64,000 nucleotides of DNA from Brenneria sp. hezel4-2-4. Lineage in GTDB: Bacteria; Pseudomonadota; Gammaproteobacteria; Enterobacterales; Enterobacteriaceae. The stretch covers positions 1-64,000 of the forward strand of contig NZ_JABJXS010000011.1 in the NCBI RefSeq assembly GCF_013155275.1, given 5' to 3'. Position numbers and translations under genes: made by a program. The notes below the pieces were generated by a model. It did not search any database, was not told the origin of the DNA, and was given only the letters and a program-made list of their open reading frames with translations. The first letter of the stretch is position 1, and the number at the start of each line of letters is the position of its first letter. Below are positions 9,224-18,070 of the stretch, in pieces.

Positions 9224-9254
9224 TGATACCGGTAACATGATACGGGTAACATGT
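9224..9254. promoter_or_regulatory. Two tandem GntR operators
   Basis: TGATACCGGTAACATG directly followed by TGATACGGGTAACATGTT, both close to the E. coli GntR operator ATGTTACCGGTAACAT. The overlapping pair sits in the gntK promoter and just upstream of the divergent permease, so GntR probably controls both. Confidence 0.85.
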
Positions 9255-9311
9255 TAAAGTTAGGAACTAGTAAGTTTCATTTAATTTACATTTTGGGATG
9301 GAGATCAAATT

Positions 9312-9830
9312 ATGCCGGGTCAAAGCGTTATTCTTATGGGCGTGTCGGGTAGCGGGAAATCGTCGGTAGGGGCCGCGCTTGCCCGGGCGATCCATGCAAA
9401 ATTCATTGACGGCGACGATCTGCATCCGCGTGCCAACATCCAGAAAATGGCCGGCGGCACGCCGCTGAATGACGAAGATCGCGCGCCCTGGCTGGATCGT
9501 CTGAACGACGCGGCCTACAGCCTGTATCACAAAAACGAAACCGGCATCATCGTCTGCTCGGCATTAAAGAAACGCTATCGCGACCGCTTACGCCGCGACA
9601 ATGAAGGGATGACCTTTCTCTATCTGAAAGGCAGTTTTGATCTCATTCTGGCGCGCCATAAAGCCCGGGCCGGACATTTCATGCCGACGGAACTGTTAAA
9701 AAGCCAGTTTGACGCTCTGGAAGAGCCAGGCAGCGATGAACCGGACGTACTGACCGTCGACATCGACGGCAGTATGGAAGAGGTGGTTAGCCGCTGCGTT
9801 GAGGCGTTGCGCCGCTCCCGCCAAGCGTGA
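9312..9830 (+). CDS. gntK: Gluconokinase
   Basis: A 172-residue thermoresistant-type gluconokinase that phosphorylates gluconate to 6-phosphogluconate for the Entner-Doudoroff and pentose phosphate pathways. The P-loop is GVSGSGKS (residues 10-17), followed by FIDGDDLHPRANIQKMAGG and PLNDEDRAPWL, diagnostic for the family. GGATGGAGAT precedes the ATG. Unlike E. coli, where gntR-gntK-gntU run in one direction, gntK here faces gntR and points away from the permease. Control by the two GntR operators and the CRP site upstream is likely. Confidence 0.96.
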   Translation: MPGQSVILMGVSGSGKSSVGAALARAIHAKFIDGDDLHPRANIQKMAGGTPLNDEDRAPWLDRLNDAAYSLYHKNETGIIVCSALKKRYRDRLRRDNEGMTFLYLKGSFDLILARHKARAGHFMPTELLKSQFDALEEPGSDEPDVLTVDIDGSMEEVVSRCVEALRRSRQA

Positions 9831-9869
9831 CGTAGTGCCGGTAGGGCGGCGATGGCAACACATAATCGG

Positions 9870-10865
9870 CTAAAGGCTATTGCCGTCCAGCAAGGTAAAG
9901 CCCACATCGATCATCGCCGGCTTCACTGGCTCACCTCGCAAACGCGCCAGCAAGAATTCCGCGCCAATCTGCCCCATGCGCTCGCGTGGGGTAAGAACGC
10001 TGGCCAGCTTCGGCACCATCGCCTGACCGATATCGTGACCATGAAAACCAGCGATCCCCATGTCTTTCGGCACCTGTAATCCCTGACGCTGACACTCAAA
10101 CATCGCGCCAACCGCCAGGTCGTCGTTAGTACAGAAAATACTGTCGATTTGCGGGTGCTCGGCCTGTGCCTGTCGCAATAGCTCGCCCCCCAGAGAATAG
10201 GAGGAAGCGTGTTCACTCATCACGCAGTAGCTCGTCAGCCCATTATCCCGCATGGCCTGTTCATAGCCGCGACACTTTATGATCGTCCGTTCATCCTGCC
10301 GCGCGCCGAGATAAACAACATGGCGGCGCCCCAGTGAAATCATATGCTGGGTCATCTGCCGGGCCGCCTCAAAATTATCGAATCCCACGGCCATATCCAG
10401 ACAAGGAGACACCGAATCCATCAGTTCGACAACGGGAATGCCCGCGACGTCAATCATCTGACGGGTGCGATCCGTATGCGAACGCTCAGCCAGAATTAAG
10501 CCATCGATGTTATAGGCCAGCAACGACATCAGCCGCTGCTCTTCCTTTTCGGGGTGATAGCCATAATGCGCCAACATGGTCTGATAACCCTGCGCTTCCG
10601 TGACTCGTTCAATACCGCGCAGCACTTCGGCAAACACCTGATTGGTCAACGACGGCAACAGAACGCCGATCGCCCGGCTGGTGGCGCTGGCAAGCATATT
10701 GGGAGCATGATTGGGGATATAGCCCAGTTCATCGAGCGCGATAGCGATCTTTTCCTGCAATGCCGCAGAAACCTGGGCCGGGTTGCGTAAATAACGGCTC
10801 ACCGTCATTTTCGTCACGCCAACCCGATCGGCAACATTCTGGAGAACCGGTCTTTTTTTCTTCAT
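9870..10865 (-). CDS. gntR: GntR, LacI-family gluconate repressor
   Basis: A 331-residue LacI-family regulator. The start is MKKKRPVLQNVADRVGVTKM, which matches the E. coli GntR N-terminus; an open frame runs 48 codons further upstream but that part is not protein-like. The helix-turn-helix is residues 7-26, and the hinge and sugar-binding core follow (AIGVLLPSLTNQVFAEVLRGIE, GIPVVELMDSVSPCLD, FCTNDDLAVGAMFECQR, GFHGHDIGQAM). It releases its operators on binding gluconate. It is convergent with gntK and lies 189 bp downstream of yhhW. Confidence 0.96.
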   Translation of the reverse strand: MKKKRPVLQNVADRVGVTKMTVSRYLRNPAQVSAALQEKIAIALDELGYIPNHAPNMLASATSRAIGVLLPSLTNQVFAEVLRGIERVTEAQGYQTMLAHYGYHPEKEEQRLMSLLAYNIDGLILAERSHTDRTRQMIDVAGIPVVELMDSVSPCLDMAVGFDNFEAARQMTQHMISLGRRHVVYLGARQDERTIIKCRGYEQAMRDNGLTSYCVMSEHASSYSLGGELLRQAQAEHPQIDSIFCTNDDLAVGAMFECQRQGLQVPKDMGIAGFHGHDIGQAMVPKLASVLTPRERMGQIGAEFLLARLRGEPVKPAMIDVGFTLLDGNSL

Positions 10866-10965
10866 CATCCACGGAGAGCGCCTGAAAATATTGAGCGGAA
10901 GTCTAACAAAAAAAGCGCGCAAGGAATATGCAGAGTCAGCGTTTTGACATCGGAACAAGGTATAA

Positions 10966-10991
10966 AGAAAAAACCGTGAACACATCCACGG
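10966..10991 (-). terminator. Terminator after yhhW
   Basis: On the minus strand a CCGTG/CACGG stem with an 8-nt loop is followed by TTTTTTCTTT. It separates yhhW from gntR, which therefore probably has its own promoter in the 189-bp gap. Confidence 0.5.
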
Positions 10992-11054
10992 ATTACCGGC
11001 AGAAATCAACGCGATTAACAGATAATCGCGGCGGTTGGCGTTACCGAATCACGC

Positions 11055-11750
11055 TTATACCGGAGGCAAATCAAACAACAGGATCTCACTCTCTTTGCTG
11101 GCGTGCACCGACAGCGTTTCTTCATCCCAAATGGCGAAAGCATCGCCGGTTTGTGCCGGATAGCCGTTGATTTCCACGCTGCCGCGCACAACCTGGATCC
11201 AGATCCGGCGCGCCGCCTGTACCTGATAGATCGACTGCTCCTGCGCTTTCAGCGCCCAGCGCCACAACGTCATATCCTGAAAAATCTTCAGCGAACCGTC
11301 ACGAGCATCCGGCGACAGCACCAACTGGCGTCCCTGCGGGATATCAAAGCGCTTTTGTTCGTAGCGCGGCGTCAGCCCGTTTTTTTCCGGGATAATCCAA
11401 ATCTGATACAGGTGAAGTAAATCATCGCTACTGGCGTTGTATTCCGAGTGACGGATCCCGGTGCCGGCGCTCATGATCTGAAACTCGCCGGTCTGGATTT
11501 GCGCTTTATTTCCCATGCTGTCCTGATGTTCCACCGTACCGTCCAGCACATAGGTCAGGATTTCCATATCTTTATGCGGGTGCGTACCGAACCCTCGCCC
11601 GCCTTCAATCCGGTCTTCATTGATAACACGCAGCGCCGAGAAACCCATGAATTCCGGTTCGTAATAATCCGCAAATGAGAAAGTATGCCAGCTATCAAGC
11701 CAGCCGTGATTTGCATGTCCGCGCTGTTGCGCTTGACGTAAATAGATCAT
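11055..11750 (-). CDS. yhhW: YhhW, pirin-family quercetin 2,3-dioxygenase
   Basis: A 231-residue bicupin very similar to E. coli YhhW, which has quercetinase activity in vitro. The metal ligands are conserved: His57 and His59 in GTHPHKDME, His101 and Glu103 in IRHSEYN. The E. coli C-terminus (ILLFDLPPV) is also kept. The physiological substrate is unknown; flavonoid breakdown would be sensible in a plant-associated bacterium but is not shown. ryhB lies immediately upstream, as in the E. coli neighbourhood. Confidence 0.95.
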   Translation of the reverse strand: MIYLRQAQQRGHANHGWLDSWHTFSFADYYEPEFMGFSALRVINEDRIEGGRGFGTHPHKDMEILTYVLDGTVEHQDSMGNKAQIQTGEFQIMSAGTGIRHSEYNASSDDLLHLYQIWIIPEKNGLTPRYEQKRFDIPQGRQLVLSPDARDGSLKIFQDMTLWRWALKAQEQSIYQVQAARRIWIQVVRGSVEINGYPAQTGDAFAIWDEETLSVHASKESEILLFDLPPV

Positions 11751-11893
11751 GTCAGTTTCTCCCGCGTTTTCGATGAATAAAGTCTAACGGGTCGCTAAGA
11801 ATAAGATAGCGCAAAAAACTTAACGCGCTGTTCAAAAAATCAGAACGGAGACGTAGGCGGATACCCGCAAAAATGGAGGTTAAATCATGGACA

Positions 11894-11914
11894 AAAAACG
11901 CCCGGAGCGTTTTT
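11894..11914. terminator. Perfect hairpin between ryhB and yhhW
   Basis: AAAAACGC-CCGGA-GCGTTTTT is a perfect 8-bp stem with T-runs at the 3' end on either strand. It could back up the ryhB terminator or act as a bidirectional terminator. A near-identical hairpin occurs at 20135-20154. Confidence 0.5.
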
Positions 11915-11967
11915 CAGCGTTGCGGAGCAACGGCTTTAAGGGGGCGGCAAGGATAGGTGGCGGGCAT

Positions 11968-12102
11968 AAAAAAAAAAGCCAGCACCCGAGCTGGCTAAAA
12001 AAATACTGGAAGCAATGTGAGCAATGTCGTGCCTTCGCGGTAAAACCGTCATGGTTATGTGAATCTTACCCACATGAACACGAGTCGGTCTCCCCGGAAC
12101 GC
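11968..12102 (-). ncRNA. ryhB: RyhB small RNA
   Basis: The minus strand carries the conserved RyhB core CACGACATTGCTCACATTGC followed by TTCCAGTA (12004-12031), then a terminator hairpin AGCCAGC-tcgggt-GCTGGCT and ten T. This is almost identical to the 3' half of E. coli RyhB. The gene lies near yhhW, as in E. coli. RyhB pairs with mRNAs of iron-using proteins with the help of Hfq and lowers their expression under iron shortage. The 5' end is placed by the predicted promoter. The RNA would be about 130 nt, longer than the roughly 90 nt of E. coli, with an extra 5' stem region. Confidence 0.93.
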
Positions 12103-12108
12103 ATGACA

Positions 12109-12138
12109 ATAATAATCATTATCATTCTCGTCTGTAAA
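12109..12138 (-). promoter_or_regulatory. ryhB promoter with overlapping Fur box
   Basis: On the minus strand: -35 TTTACA (12133-12138), an 18-bp spacer, -10 TATTAT (12109-12114). The Fur-type sequence TGATAATGATTATTA (12110-12124) matches the 7-1-7 inverted repeat at 14 of 15 positions and covers the -10 element. Iron-loaded Fur would block transcription. Confidence 0.85.
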
Positions 12139-12159
12139 GTATTTTTTTCGGTTGTCCGT

Positions 12160-13368
12160 TTAATCCTGAATCAGCGCCCGGGCCAGCAGGGTTATCGGGT
12201 GTTCGCACGGCTTGCTGGTGGACATTTCGATTTGCCATTTGCAGGTCTCGCAGTCAGTTATCACCAGATCGGCCCCGCTTTCCTCTATCTGGCGAAACAG
12301 CGATGCGCCAATCCCCTGCGAGGTCGGGTAATTTTCCTTTTTGAAACCGTAGGTTCCGGCAATCCCGCAGCACTGCGAATCCAGCACGATCAGCTCAAGC
12401 CCGGGAATGCGTTGCAGCAGCGACAGGGTATAAGCGGTCCACCCCATTTTTTCCAGATGACAGGGCGTGTGATACGCTACCCGCAGCGGCAGGGGACGTA
12501 ACGGCAATGTGCGCCCTTCTTCTTCCAGCAACCGGTACAATTGGCGGGTCGCCAGTTCAATGCCGTCGCGCACATGATCCGTATCGACGCCAAGCACATG
12601 CGGATACTCATCGCGCAGCATGAAAGTACAGCTGGAGGATGTCGCCACCACCGGCATGGAACGGCTGTTGATGGCCTCATCCAGCGATTTGATATTGACT
12701 CGCGCCTGCTTTCTTGCCCGATCGTGAAAACCATTGGCGACCAGCGGCACGCCGCAACACTTCTCCTTGCTCAACAGTTGCACGCCGATATCCATCGCGT
12801 TGAACACCCGGATAAGATCTTTCCCCAACTGAGGATGGTTATAGTTAACGTAACAACCATGAAAGTAGGCGACCTGGTCGCGGTAACGCAGTTGCTCTTG
12901 CGCCTGCTGGCGATACCAGCGGCGAAACGTGCCGAAAGAATATTTCGGCAACTGGCGGCGATGGTCGATTTTTAATGCCTTATCCAGTAGCTGACGCACC
13001 GGTTTCAGCCCGGTTGCGGTATTCACCAGCGGAGCGAATGGGGTGGCAATGGCGCCCATCAGATCGGTATGACTGAGAATGGCATCGCGCAACGTGGGCT
13101 TATGGGCGCTGTAGCTGGCTTTCGCCCGTTGGATAATATCGCCGATTTTGACGTCGGACGGACAGGCGACTTCGCAACGTTTACAGTTGGTACAATATTT
13201 CAGCGCCTCATCATACAAGGCAGGATCTTTACGCCGCAAACGTTCGCCATCCGGCCCGGCCTGTTTCGGCCCCGGATACAGAGGATTAACCCGCGATACC
13301 GGGCAATAGGTGGTGCAAACCGTACATTTGATACAGTCTTCAAAGCTGTTATCGGTTAGCAGGCTCAT
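12160..13368 (-). CDS. glpC: Anaerobic glycerol-3-phosphate dehydrogenase subunit C
   Basis: A 402-residue iron-sulfur subunit that anchors the GlpAB dimer to the inner membrane and passes electrons to menaquinone. Two ferredoxin motifs, CIKCTVCTTYCP and CTNCKRCEVACP, lie in the first 100 residues, and two CCG domains follow (KEKCCGVPLVANGFH and SQCCGIAGTYGFKK). The start MSLLTDNSFEDCIKC overlaps the glpB stop by ATGA; a longer frame upstream lies inside glpB. It is the last gene of glpABC, and transcription probably ends before ryhB. Confidence 0.96.
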   Translation of the reverse strand: MSLLTDNSFEDCIKCTVCTTYCPVSRVNPLYPGPKQAGPDGERLRRKDPALYDEALKYCTNCKRCEVACPSDVKIGDIIQRAKASYSAHKPTLRDAILSHTDLMGAIATPFAPLVNTATGLKPVRQLLDKALKIDHRRQLPKYSFGTFRRWYRQQAQEQLRYRDQVAYFHGCYVNYNHPQLGKDLIRVFNAMDIGVQLLSKEKCCGVPLVANGFHDRARKQARVNIKSLDEAINSRSMPVVATSSSCTFMLRDEYPHVLGVDTDHVRDGIELATRQLYRLLEEEGRTLPLRPLPLRVAYHTPCHLEKMGWTAYTLSLLQRIPGLELIVLDSQCCGIAGTYGFKKENYPTSQGIGASLFRQIEESGADLVITDCETCKWQIEMSTSKPCEHPITLLARALIQD

Positions 13369-14627
13369 TGATTGCCCTCCTTCAGGATCTGCTCGGCGAC
13401 ATACAGCGCGCTGAGCATCGATACGCCCGCTCCGCACCCCTGGGCAATGGGATCGAACCCGGCCAGGACGGCGCCGATGGCATACAGGTTATCCGCCGTT
13501 TCGCCCCCGATAGCGGGACGCAGCGTCTCATCGGTTATCACGCCGAATTGCATATAGGGTTGGGCGGCGAACGCGTCCTGACGACTCCACGCGTCCCGCT
13601 GCGGCGCAAAGCGTACATCCAGCCCGAAGACGGGTTCAGTCACCCGATCAAATTGCGCAATCAGACCATTACTGAAGAAACTGCCGCTGGCCAGCACAAC
13701 CTGATTCGCCCGCAGCGGAATATCGTGGTGATTACGGGTGTAGAGCGCCGTCTCCTGCGGTTCCAGTATGGCGCGCTCCACCCTGTCGCCCGGCATGACG
13801 ATGCCCCCCTGCTGACGAAAACGGCGCAATAATGCCTGATGCAAACGCAGACCCGGCACTGAGGGCGGCAATGTCGGCAACAGCAATACCGGCTTGCCAA
13901 GCGCCTCGCGCAGCCCGGTCAGCGCCGAAGCCGCTTCCAGCCCCAGACAGGCGGGCATGATCACCGCATCATTACCACTGGCTAATAACCTCAGCTCTTC
14001 CGTCAGCTCCGCCAGATTCTCCGGCAGGTCGAGCACACGGGAGATATTCACCGCGCGGAATTCGCTGGGATTACGACGCAGCCGGTCCAGCACCGGCAGT
14101 TTCAAATCATCACTGCGGGCGGCGATCCCCTGCGCCTGAAGCGTTCCAGCCACAATACGGGACTGAAAGTCCAGAAAACCTTCAATACCGGCAATCAGCG
14201 GATTTTCCCAACGATCGGCGACCGCCAGACCACGGGTAACGCTGTCCGGCTGACTAAGCCAGCAGGGGCGGAATTTACCTAACGGCGTCATGCGCAGATG
14301 ATTTTGCCGATAGTCGCCCAGCATAGACATATCGCAACGCGTCAGCAGCGCCTGAATCTGCGGCAACAACGCCGAGATCCGCTCGGCGCCCATCAGCGAA
14401 TAGGGATGATGGGGCGCCTGTCGGGCCAACTCATCCAGCGCGCTTAACGGCTGGTCGATCGGCCGGCCATCCGGCAGACAGGCGAGCAGATCCAGCGCCC
14501 CGGAGGAAAAGTGCAAGGCGCTTTGCCCGGCGCTGACGATAGCGCAACGTTTTCCCTGTTCCGCCAGCCGAATGCCGCAGGTTAACCCCGCCAGCCCGCC
14601 GCCGATAATCACCACGTCATAGCGCAT
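13365..14627 (-). CDS. glpB: Anaerobic glycerol-3-phosphate dehydrogenase subunit B
   Basis: A 420-residue flavoprotein subunit. The N-terminal FAD dinucleotide fold is MRYDVVIIGGGLAGLTCGIR, followed by the conserved QSALHFSSGALDLLACLPDG. The chosen ATG matches E. coli GlpB; it overlaps the glpA coding end by 11 bp, so the three glp genes are translationally coupled. Together with GlpA it oxidises glycerol 3-phosphate to dihydroxyacetone phosphate during anaerobic growth with fumarate or nitrate. Confidence 0.96.
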   Translation of the reverse strand: MRYDVVIIGGGLAGLTCGIRLAEQGKRCAIVSAGQSALHFSSGALDLLACLPDGRPIDQPLSALDELARQAPHHPYSLMGAERISALLPQIQALLTRCDMSMLGDYRQNHLRMTPLGKFRPCWLSQPDSVTRGLAVADRWENPLIAGIEGFLDFQSRIVAGTLQAQGIAARSDDLKLPVLDRLRRNPSEFRAVNISRVLDLPENLAELTEELRLLASGNDAVIMPACLGLEAASALTGLREALGKPVLLLPTLPPSVPGLRLHQALLRRFRQQGGIVMPGDRVERAILEPQETALYTRNHHDIPLRANQVVLASGSFFSNGLIAQFDRVTEPVFGLDVRFAPQRDAWSRQDAFAAQPYMQFGVITDETLRPAIGGETADNLYAIGAVLAGFDPIAQGCGAGVSMLSALYVAEQILKEGNQ

Positions 14628-16284
14628 GCTGTTCCTCCCGAACGTCATCGGCCGTCAAGCCGCATAAGCCCTGATATACCCAACTGGTAAACTCGCTTTC
14701 GCGCAGGGTATTGCCCCAGGCCACCGGGCGAATGCCTTTCCAGCGTTCATTCAGAAACTGGCTTAGCTGGGTAATCGACTGCTTCGGCGTCGACTGTCCG
14801 AACCGGCACAGTAACCCCGCGGCCCGGCAGGCGCACAGTTCACCCTGACAGGTGCCCATTCCGACGCGGGTACGCCGACGCAAATCAATCAGGTTATTCA
14901 CCTGTAGCGATTCCACCGCATAACGCACTTCACCGGCGGTGACGGCTTCGCACTCGCATACCAGGCTGCTATCGAGACGCTCGCCGGATAACAGGCGTCC
15001 GGCGCGATCGCCATGTCGATAAATAGCCGAGCCGCGCAATGGCGCGGACAGCGGCTTGTCATCAGGGCGTTTTACCGTGAAGTGAGCCGATGAGTTTCGC
15101 TCTGCGGTTGCCTCGGAACCCGGCAACGCTCTCTGGGCAGTGGTACAGGCCACGTTGTGCCCCAGCTTTTCACAAATTTTATCCGTCACCCATTCCGCCA
15201 TCAGCCGGTAGGTCATCAGTTTACCGCCGGTGATGGTGATAAAGCCTTCCAGACCATCGCGGCTGGCATGGTCGAGCAGCACAATGCCGCGGCTGACGCT
15301 GCGCCCGCTTGGGTCGCTGTCATTCGCCACCAGCGGACGGACGCCGGCATAAGCACGTAGAATGCGCGTAGCCGCCAGCTGCGGCGCCAATTTGCTGCCT
15401 TCACGCATCAGCGTTTCCACTTCGGCGGGGGTGACCGTCATATTATCTATCTGATCGTAATCGATATGGGTTGAGGTGGTGCCAATCAACGAGATGGTGT
15501 CGCCCGGCACCAGAATGTCGGCATCGGCCGGTTTACGGCAGCGATTAATCACCATGTTGTTAATGCGATGCCCCAAAATCAGCAGCGCCCCTTTTGCCGG
15601 GAACATGCGTACGCGCAGATCGGCGTACTCGGCAATATGCTGCCCCCAGATCCCTGCGGCATTCACCACCACCTGCGCGTAGATTTCGCCTTCAATGGCA
15701 TGTTTATGATCGAAAACGCGTACCCCGGTGATGCGATCGCCCTGACGGATCAAGCCGATGACCTCATGGTAGGTCAATACCTCGGCGCCATGCTCCTCAG
15801 CATCGATCATATTGGCCGAAGTCAAACGGAAAGGATCGATGGTGCCGTCCGGCACCCGCACCGCGCCGATCAACGTCGGATTCGCCGCAGGCTCCAGACG
15901 CAGCGCCTCCTGCGGATCAATCGCCCGCGCATCGATACCCGCCTGTTGACAGGCGGCGATAAACTGGGACTGATAGGCGAGATCATCTTCCGGCAGCGTC
16001 AGAAACAGTCCGTCGGTTGGTTCGACGCAATGACGGGCGATACGTTTGAGAATCTGGTTTTCTTCAATACACTCACGTGCCGATTCGCCGTCCGTCACCG
16101 CATAACGCGATCCGCTATGCAGCAAACCATGGTTGCGCCCGGTGGCGCCGGTAGCCATGTCATGACGTTCGAGCAACAGGCAGCGTAACCCACGCAGCGC
16201 ACAATCCCGCGCGGTTCCCGCGCCCGTCGCGCCGCCGCCAATCACAATGACATCGGTTTCCCGGTATGACCCGTTATTTTGCAT
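14617..16284 (-). CDS. glpA: Anaerobic glycerol-3-phosphate dehydrogenase subunit A
   Basis: A 555-residue catalytic FAD subunit. The FAD fold is DVIVIGGGATGAGTARDCAL, and family signatures include RNHGLLHSGSRYAVTD and VNAAGIWGQHIAEYADL. The C-terminal third is a BFD-like [2Fe-2S] domain with CECEAVTAGEV and GMGTCQGELCACR. I start at MQNNGSYRETD, with GAGGG upstream; an ATG five codons earlier has no ribosome site. It heads glpABC and is divergent from glpT across a 311-bp region with GlpR and CRP sites. Confidence 0.97.
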   Translation of the reverse strand: MQNNGSYRETDVIVIGGGATGAGTARDCALRGLRCLLLERHDMATGATGRNHGLLHSGSRYAVTDGESARECIEENQILKRIARHCVEPTDGLFLTLPEDDLAYQSQFIAACQQAGIDARAIDPQEALRLEPAANPTLIGAVRVPDGTIDPFRLTSANMIDAEEHGAEVLTYHEVIGLIRQGDRITGVRVFDHKHAIEGEIYAQVVVNAAGIWGQHIAEYADLRVRMFPAKGALLILGHRINNMVINRCRKPADADILVPGDTISLIGTTSTHIDYDQIDNMTVTPAEVETLMREGSKLAPQLAATRILRAYAGVRPLVANDSDPSGRSVSRGIVLLDHASRDGLEGFITITGGKLMTYRLMAEWVTDKICEKLGHNVACTTAQRALPGSEATAERNSSAHFTVKRPDDKPLSAPLRGSAIYRHGDRAGRLLSGERLDSSLVCECEAVTAGEVRYAVESLQVNNLIDLRRRTRVGMGTCQGELCACRAAGLLCRFGQSTPKQSITQLSQFLNERWKGIRPVAWGNTLRESEFTSWVYQGLCGLTADDVREEQHAL

Positions 16285-16342
16285 ATGCCCTCGCCCCAAC
16301 CGGATCGTTATAAGGGGCTATTGGGACACAAACAATAGGGAT

Positions 16343-16362
16343 AATGTTTGATAAAGAACAAA
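16343..16362. promoter_or_regulatory. GlpR operator near glpA
   Basis: AATGTTTGATAAAGAACAAA matches the GlpR operator consensus TATGTTCGATAACGAACATA at about 16 of 20 positions, 59 bp before glpA. Confidence 0.7.
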
Positions 16363-16406
16363 AACGAGCATAAAACGAAAATAATTCGGTAATTAAAAGT
16401 TATAAA

Positions 16407-16422
16407 TGTGATAAGAGTCACT
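16407..16422. promoter_or_regulatory. CRP-binding site in the glpA/glpT intergenic region
   Basis: TGTGA-TAAGAG-TCACT, one mismatch from the CRP consensus, roughly central between the divergent glpA and glpT genes, so it may serve both. Confidence 0.7.
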
Positions 16423-16542
16423 AAACTTAATCATGGAGTTAAACTCATTCTGTTAACATGAGCGCAAAGAATGTCACAGCGTTATAAAAACATAACATTT
16501 GGGTGATGAATCACAGTTAATTATTCGCCTATTCCCTACAAT

Positions 16543-16562
16543 CACGTTCGTAATAGAACAAT
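16543..16562. promoter_or_regulatory. GlpR operator near glpT
   Basis: CACGTTCGTAATAGAACAAT keeps the TTCG and GAACA half-sites of the GlpR operator and ends 33 bp before the glpT start, a position suited to repression. Confidence 0.65.
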
Positions 16563-16595
16563 AAATTGTCGTTTTCTTTCGCATTGGAGATATCT

Positions 16596-17945
16596 ATGCT
16601 GAGTATTTTTAAACCTGCAGCTCATCAGCCGCGAATAGCAAAAGATCAAATCGATCCTGTCTATCGCCGCTTGCGCTGGCAGATTTTCATGGGGATATTT
16701 TTTGGCTACGCCGCTTACTATCTGGTACGTAAAAACTTCACGCTGGCAATGCCTTATCTGATCGAACAAGGCTTTTCCCGCGGCGACCTCGGTTTCGCGC
16801 TATCCGGTATTTCAATCGCCTACGGTTTTTCCAAGTTCATCATGGGCTCGGTATCCGACCGTTCCAATCCGCGCGTGTTCCTGGCTGCCGGTTTGATCCT
16901 ATCGGCCGCCGTCATGCTGTTCATGGGCTTCGTTCCCTGGGCGACGTCAAGTATTGCGGTAATGTTCGTACTGCTGTTCTTATGCGGCTGGTTTCAGGGA
17001 ATGGGTTGGCCTCCGTGCGGGCGCACCATGGTTCACTGGTGGTCCCAGAAAGAGCGCGGCGGTATCGTTTCTATCTGGAACTGCGCGCACAACGTCGGGG
17101 GCGGTCTGCCGCCGCTGTTGTTCCTGCTGGGCATGGCCTGGTTTAACGATTGGAAAGCCGCGTTATACATGCCGGCGTTTGCCGCCATTCTGGTTGCGCT
17201 GATCGCCTTTGCGCTGATGCGCGATACGCCTCAATCCTGCGGCCTGCCGCCGATTGAAGAGTATAAAGACGACTACCCGGTTGATTACAGTGAAAAAGCG
17301 GAACAAGAGCTCACCGCCAAGCAAATCTTCATGCAATACGTGTTCCCCAACAAACTGCTGTGGTACATCGCTATTGCCAACGTCTTCGTCTACCTGCTGC
17401 GTTACGGTATTCTTGACTGGTCGCCAACCTATTTGAAAGAAGTGAAACATTTCGCACTGGATAAATCATCCTGGGCGTACTTCCTCTACGAATATGCGGG
17501 TATCCCCGGCACGCTGCTGTGCGGCTGGATGTCGGACAAGGTATTCAGAGGCAACCGCGGCGCGACGGGCGTGTTCTTTATGACGTTAGTCACCATCGCC
17601 ACGGTCGTGTACTGGATGAACCCGGCGGGTAATCCCCACGTCGACATGGCCTGTATGATTATCATCGGCTTCCTGATTTACGGCCCGGTCATGCTCATCG
17701 GTCTGCACGCACTGGAGTTGGCGCCGAAGAAAGCCGCAGGTACGGCGGCGGGCTTTACCGGTCTGTTCGGCTATCTTGGCGGTTCCGTTGCGGCGAGCGC
17801 CATCGTCGGTTATACCGTTGACTTCTTCGGCTGGGACGGCGGCTTCATGGTGATGATCGGCGGTAGTATCATATCGGTGATATTGCTGATTGTGGTCATG
17901 TTCAGCGAGAAAAAACATAAAGCCGAATTAGCAGCACGGTCATAA
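16596..17945 (+). CDS. glpT: Glycerol-3-phosphate:phosphate antiporter
   Basis: A 449-residue MFS transporter of the organophosphate:phosphate antiporter group, about 12 transmembrane helices. GlpT landmarks: [19 protein letters not shown] (with the substrate-binding Arg in YYLVRKNF), [36 protein letters not shown], and [16 protein letters not shown] with the second conserved Arg. TTGGAG precedes the ATG at 16596. It imports glycerol 3-phosphate in exchange for phosphate. In E. coli glpQ follows; here the gene is followed directly by a terminator. Confidence 0.97.
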   Translation: MLSIFKPAAHQPRIAKDQIDPVYRRLRWQIFMGIFFGYAAYYLVRKNFTLAMPYLIEQGFSRGDLGFALSGISIAYGFSKFIMGSVSDRSNPRVFLAAGLILSAAVMLFMGFVPWATSSIAVMFVLLFLCGWFQGMGWPPCGRTMVHWWSQKERGGIVSIWNCAHNVGGGLPPLLFLLGMAWFNDWKAALYMPAFAAILVALIAFALMRDTPQSCGLPPIEEYKDDYPVDYSEKAEQELTAKQIFMQYVFPNKLLWYIAIANVFVYLLRYGILDWSPTYLKEVKHFALDKSSWAYFLYEYAGIPGTLLCGWMSDKVFRGNRGATGVFFMTLVTIATVVYWMNPAGNPHVDMACMIIIGFLIYGPVMLIGLHALELAPKKAAGTAAGFTGLFGYLGGSVAASAIVGYTVDFFGWDGGFMVMIGGSIISVILLIVVMFSEKKHKAELAARS

Positions 17946-17971
17946 TTCCGGTATATAACTCGCATCCCTCT

Positions 17972-17998
17972 GGCGGCGTCTATTCGACGCCGCCTTTC
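17972..17998 (+). terminator. Terminator after glpT
   Basis: Perfect 9-bp stem GGCGGCGTC-TATTC-GACGCCGCC followed by TTTCT, 27 bp after the glpT stop. Confidence 0.8.
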
Positions 17999-18070
17999 TA
18001 TCAACAGAAAGAGGTTTGACGGCATGAACGCTCAGTGTCAGAGATCCTCACGCCAACCCGCCCGCCGCCG

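Noticed and set aside
11887-12501. Plus-strand open frame (204 codons) spanning ryhB and the end of glpC
   Set aside because: It runs antisense through a small RNA and a conserved gene; no homology-like features.
16502-16515. Second CRP site upstream of glpT (GGTGA...TCACA)
   Set aside because: The half-sites are separated by 4 rather than 6 bp.
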